22,007 nucleotides of DNA, taken from positions 1 to 22,007 of the forward strand of contig CAZGXQ010000001.1 in NCBI GenBank assembly GCA_964530195.1, in the 5' to 3' direction. How positions within the stretch are numbered: position 1 is the first letter of the stretch; every line of letters starts with the position of its first letter. This document shows positions 19,867-22,007 of this stretch, one piece after another. Under the pieces are notes generated by a model. That model did not search any database. It saw only the letters and a list, made by a program, of their open reading frames with translations, and was not told where the DNA came from. The translations under genes were made by a program, and so were the position numbers. This stretch comes from CAZGXQ01 sp964530195 (GTDB lineage: Bacteria > Patescibacteriota > Minisyncoccia > Minisyncoccales > GBS-2).

Positions 19867-20049
19867 ATGGTAAAAGTAAACAAAGAAAAATGCATAGGTT
19901 GTGGATACTGCGCTTCTGTTTGTCCTGAAGTGTTTGAATTAGGAGATGATGGGAAATCTCAAGTGAAAAAAGGAGCAGATTTGGAAAAAAATAAAGGTTG
20001 CATTAAAGAGGCAAAAGATGGTTGTCCGGTAGGGGCAATTGAAGAATAA
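19867..20049 (+). CDS. Small [4Fe-4S] ferredoxin
   Basis: A 60-residue electron carrier. 'CIGCGYCASVCPEVFEL' provides C9, C12, C15 (plus C19), and 'DGCPVGAI' supplies C53, the pattern of single-cluster ferredoxins where C9/C12/C15/C53 hold the cluster and C19/C45 may form a disulfide or sit beside it. The acidic middle part is typical. It follows apgM with 11 nt spacing, has its own candidate promoter, and lies 3 nt before a membrane thioredoxin-like gene, so electron transfer to or from thiol chemistry is possible but unproven. No obvious ferredoxin-dependent enzyme is in the window. Confidence 0.95.
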   Translation: MVKVNKEKCIGCGYCASVCPEVFELGDDGKSQVKKGADLEKNKGCIKEAKDGCPVGAIEE

Positions 20050-20052
20050 AAT

Positions 20053-21087
20053 ATGACAAAAAAAGAATTAAAATTTATATTTTTGGGTTTTATTATAGCG
20101 ATTATTTTTGTTTTTGGTGCTTTTTGGTATCTCCAAAAGAAAAATCCTCAATTCTGTGGCTTTAAATTGTTTCCGTTTTCAACGGGAGCTACCCAGAGTT
20201 CAACTTTGACTAAAATTTTATCCAAAGAAGAAGTAGCCCAGAAAGTGGTAGAATTTCTTAATAAAAATAAAGATTTATTAACTGGTGGAAGGGAGGTTTC
20301 TCTCTCTAGTGTTAGCGAAGAAAGCGGTTTATATAAAATTACTATCAAAATTGGGAATGAAGAATATCCATCTTTTGTTACGAGAGATGGAAAAATTTTG
20401 TTTCCTAGTGCAGGAATTGAAATCGATAAATTTGCTTCCCAAGTTCCAACTCCAAAGCCTAAAAAAACCTGTGAGGAGCTGAAAAAGGATGAAAAACCTC
20501 TTTTGGAAGCTTTTGTTGTAAGCAAATGCCCATTTGGTTTACAGATGCAAAGGATTTTGAATGAAATTATTAAAAATATTCCCTCTTTAGCAGCAAATAT
20601 TAAAGTTAAATATCTCGGATCCATTTCGGATGGGAAAATTACCGCAATGCATGGCGAAGAAGAAGCAAAAGAGAATTTAAGACAAATTTGTATCAGAGAG
20701 GAACAAGGTGACAAATATTGGAACTACATTGATTGCCATATTAAAGAAGGAAAAGTTGAGGAATGCTTAAAGAGTGCAAAAATTGATGAAAAAAAGTTGA
20801 ATGAATGTCAAAAAGATCCAAATAGGGGTTTAAAGTATGCACAGCAAGATTTTGAAATCCAAGACAAACACAATGTGCAAGGATCCCCGACTCTAATTTT
20901 AAATGGAGAAGAAGTTAGTGAATTTGATTTTGGCGGAAGAACAGCTGAAGCAGTAAAGACTTTAATTTGCTGTGGATTTAATAAAATACCAGAATTTTGT
21001 AATCGAAAATTATCAGAAAATCAAGCAGCGATTGGTTTTTCCCCTACCTACGAAGGAGCTTCAAAAGGTGGAGGAAGTTGTCAATAA
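20053..21087 (+). CDS. Membrane-anchored thioredoxin-fold protein with CPFG motif
   Basis: A 344-residue protein with an N-terminal membrane anchor (about 8-27), probably facing outward. Residues 53-130 form a small domain, 'LSKEEVAQKVVEFLNKN' then 'SGLYKITIKIGNEEYPSFVT', resembling domains often found before DsbA-like folds. From about residue 150 a thioredoxin fold follows: 'LLEAFVVSKCPFGLQMQ' has a one-Cys C159-P-F-G motif, and 'VQGSPTLILNGE' carries the cis-Pro (P279). Between them is a helical part with 'ICIREEQGDKYWNYIDCHI' (C213, C228) and C238 and C252, recalling GILT/DsbA-like oxidoreductases. C306, C307, C316 and a 'GGGSCQ' tail add more cysteines. A disulfide-handling role in the envelope is inferred; the single-Cys active site suggests isomerase or resolving via other cysteines. 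The glutaredoxin-like gene begins 5 nt later. Confidence 0.8.
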   Translation: MTKKELKFIFLGFIIAIIFVFGAFWYLQKKNPQFCGFKLFPFSTGATQSSTLTKILSKEEVAQKVVEFLNKNKDLLTGGREVSLSSVSEESGLYKITIKIGNEEYPSFVTRDGKILFPSAGIEIDKFASQVPTPKPKKTCEELKKDEKPLLEAFVVSKCPFGLQMQRILNEIIKNIPSLAANIKVKYLGSISDGKITAMHGEEEAKENLRQICIREEQGDKYWNYIDCHIKEGKVEECLKSAKIDEKKLNECQKDPNRGLKYAQQDFEIQDKHNVQGSPTLILNGEEVSEFDFGGRTAEAVKTLICCGFNKIPEFCNRKLSENQAAIGFSPTYEGASKGGGSCQ

Positions 21088-21092
21088 AAAAC

Positions 21093-21332
21093 ATGCCAGA
21101 AATTAAAATTTATACAACTCCATCTTGTCCTTATTGTTGGGCAGCAAAAGAGTACCTGAAAGAAAAAGGGTTTGATTTTATTGAAATTGATGTTTCAAGC
21201 GATGAAACAGCAGCAATGGAAATGATTGAAAAATCAGGACAAATGGGAGTTCCAGTAATTGAAATTGATGGGGAAATTATAATTGGCTTTGATAGAGAAA
21301 GAATTGATCAAATCTTAAAAATAAAGAAATAA
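21093..21332 (+). CDS. Glutaredoxin-like protein (CPYC, YruB/NrdH type)
   Basis: A 79-residue cytoplasmic thiol carrier: 'IKIYTTPSCPYCWAAKEYL' with the redox-active CPYC motif (10-13 from ATG), 'FDFIEIDVSSDETA', then 'GVPVIEIDGEIIIGFDRERI' with the cis-Pro and the 'GFD' that is typical of YruB-type glutaredoxin-like proteins. It lacks the usual glutathione-binding features, so reduction by a TrxB-like enzyme is more likely than by glutathione. I chose the ATG at 21093; a TTG at 21078 would overlap the previous gene. The gene follows the membrane thioredoxin-like gene by 5 nt, giving a redox trio with the ferredoxin. Confidence 0.93.
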   Translation: MPEIKIYTTPSCPYCWAAKEYLKEKGFDFIEIDVSSDETAAMEMIEKSGQMGVPVIEIDGEIIIGFDRERIDQILKIKK

Positions 21333-21359
21333 AGGTCTTAAAAAAGACAAATTAAAACT

Positions 21360-22007
21360 ATGATTAAAATAGCCATAAATGGTTTTGGACGAATTGGAAG
21401 ACCAACTTTTAAAAGAATAATTGACAATCATCCAAATTTGGAAGTAGTAGCAATTAATGATTTAACAGACGCCAAAACTTTAGCTTATTTACTAAAATAC
21501 GACTCAATTTATGGAATTTATCAAAAAGCAGTAAAAGCTCAAGAAGATTATTTATTTGTCAACGGTCAAAAATTTAAAGTTTTTTGTGAAAAAGATCCAG
21601 CAAAGTTGCCTTGGAAAGAGTTGGGAGTGGATATTGTTTTAGAGTGCAGCGGAGTTTTTACAGATTATGAGGGTGCAAAAAAACATTTGGAAGCTGGGGC
21701 AAAAAAAGTAATAATTTCAGCTCCCTCAAAAGATCCAGATAAAATTCCAGAATTTGTTTTAGGTGTTAACGAAGATAAATTTGATCCAAAATATGACATT
21801 GTTGATATGGGTTCTTGTACCACAAATTGTCTAGCTCCGATAGCTAAAGTTTTGCATGAAAATTTTAAAATTGTAAAAGGATTCATGAGTACAATTCATG
21901 CTTACACCAATGATCAAAGAGTTTTGGATTTGGCTCACAAAGATTTAAGAAGAGCCAGGGCTGCTGCTTTGAACATTATTCCAACAACTACAGGAGCAGC
22001 GAGAGCT
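21360..22007 (+). CDS. gap: Glyceraldehyde-3-phosphate dehydrogenase, 5' part (3' end outside window)
   Basis: Oxidises glyceraldehyde 3-phosphate with NAD+ and phosphate. The first 216 residues are present in one open frame to the window edge. 'IKIAINGFGRIGRPTFKR' (2-19) is the NAD-binding start and D34 in 'AINDLTD' fits NAD preference. The catalytic Cys is C153 in 'GSCTTNCLAP' and its partner H180 is in 'STIHAYTNDQ', followed by 'RRARAAALNIIPTTTGAA'. Just before the active Cys the usual 'SNA' reads 'DMG', an uncommon variant. It follows the glutaredoxin-like gene after 27 nt, with no clear SD or promoter in the gap apart from a weak GTCTT/AAGAC inverted repeat (21335-21348). Confidence 0.97.
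   Translation, partial: MIKIAINGFGRIGRPTFKRIIDNHPNLEVVAINDLTDAKTLAYLLKYDSIYGIYQKAVKAQEDYLFVNGQKFKVFCEKDPAKLPWKELGVDIVLECSGVFTDYEGAKKHLEAGAKKVIISAPSKDPDKIPEFVLGVNEDKFDPKYDIVDMGSCTTNCLAPIAKVLHENFKIVKGFMSTIHAYTNDQRVLDLAHKDLRRARAAALNIIPTTTGAARA

Noticed and set aside
20148..20714. A 188-codon open frame on the minus strand
   Set aside because: It is the reverse of the thioredoxin-like gene, has no family features, and the + strand frame has a membrane anchor, CPFG and cis-Pro motifs.
21335..21348. Small inverted repeat before gap as a terminator
   Set aside because: The five-base AT-rich stem has no T-run after it and is too weak to call.
1..22007. Recoded UGA (glycine) as in Gracilibacteria/Absconditabacteria
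   Set aside because: RF2 is present, several genes end in TGA at sensible places, and no internal in-frame TGA occurs other than the prfB site.

Overview
The window reads as a contiguous piece of an AT-rich bacterial chromosome, most likely from a Patescibacteria/CPR organism of the Parcubacteria kind. The basis is the low GC content, dense gene packing with 1-7 nt gaps or ATGA overlaps, a SecA with a distinctive insertion ending in a 'FLRPCSRKEAYLADITYGTN'-type motif, archaeal-type phosphoglycerate mutase, stand-alone sigma region 4/HARE-HTH protein, split TraG-like ATPase, and tRNA genes without encoded CCA. This lineage call is an inference; no 16S gene is present. UGA is used as a stop (several genes end in TGA) and RF2 is present, so this is not a UGA-glycine (code 25) lineage. 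All genes lie on the + strand except one 33-residue ORF.

Layout. 2-433: 3' part of an agmatinase-family ureohydrolase. 484-909: a self-contained unit with a textbook promoter, a full Shine-Dalgarno, a 104-residue repeat protein of unknown function with foreign-looking codon use, and a strong terminator. 950-3400: secA with a reduced helical wing domain. 3472-7460: a sigma-region-4/HARE-HTH protein, a two-TM miniprotein, and two genes that look like the split halves of a TraG/VirD4-like membrane ATPase. 7457-10176: pgk, a RecJ-like DHH protein and rnhA, all overlapping. 10202-10572: RNase P RNA. 10606-14086: a small antisense ORF, an FtsB/DivIC-like protein, tRNA-Gly, tRNA-Thr, prfB with a +1 frameshift, ftsE, ftsX and tRNA-Gln. 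14116-17163: a divergent FtsZ, NAD(P)H-hydrate dehydratase and an AhpF-like thioredoxin reductase. 17164-17372: a gene-free stretch with a promoter, two hairpins and the 5' remnant of a NYN-domain gene. 17373-22007: eno carrying two heptanucleotide repeat tracts, apgM, ferredoxin, a membrane thioredoxin-fold protein, a glutaredoxin-like protein, and the start of gap.

Functional themes. (1) Lower glycolysis: gap, pgk, apgM and eno are all here, although not in one operon. (2) Cell division: FtsB-like, FtsE, FtsX and a divergent FtsZ that keeps a C-terminal 'PPTFLR' peptide. (3) Thiol/electron transfer: TrxB-like, ferredoxin, extracytoplasmic thioredoxin-like protein and CPYC glutaredoxin. (4) Envelope export: SecA and the TraG-like ATPase module. 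(5) RNA and translation: RNase P RNA, three tRNAs (all with C at position 34) and RF2.

The best candidates for something undescribed are the compact repeat-protein unit at 484-909, the sigma4-HARE / membrane ATPase cluster at 3472-7460, the frameshift site of prfB with a hairpin where the usual SD-like stimulator would be, the structured leader and gene scar before eno, and the two 7-nt-period repeat tracts translated inside eno.
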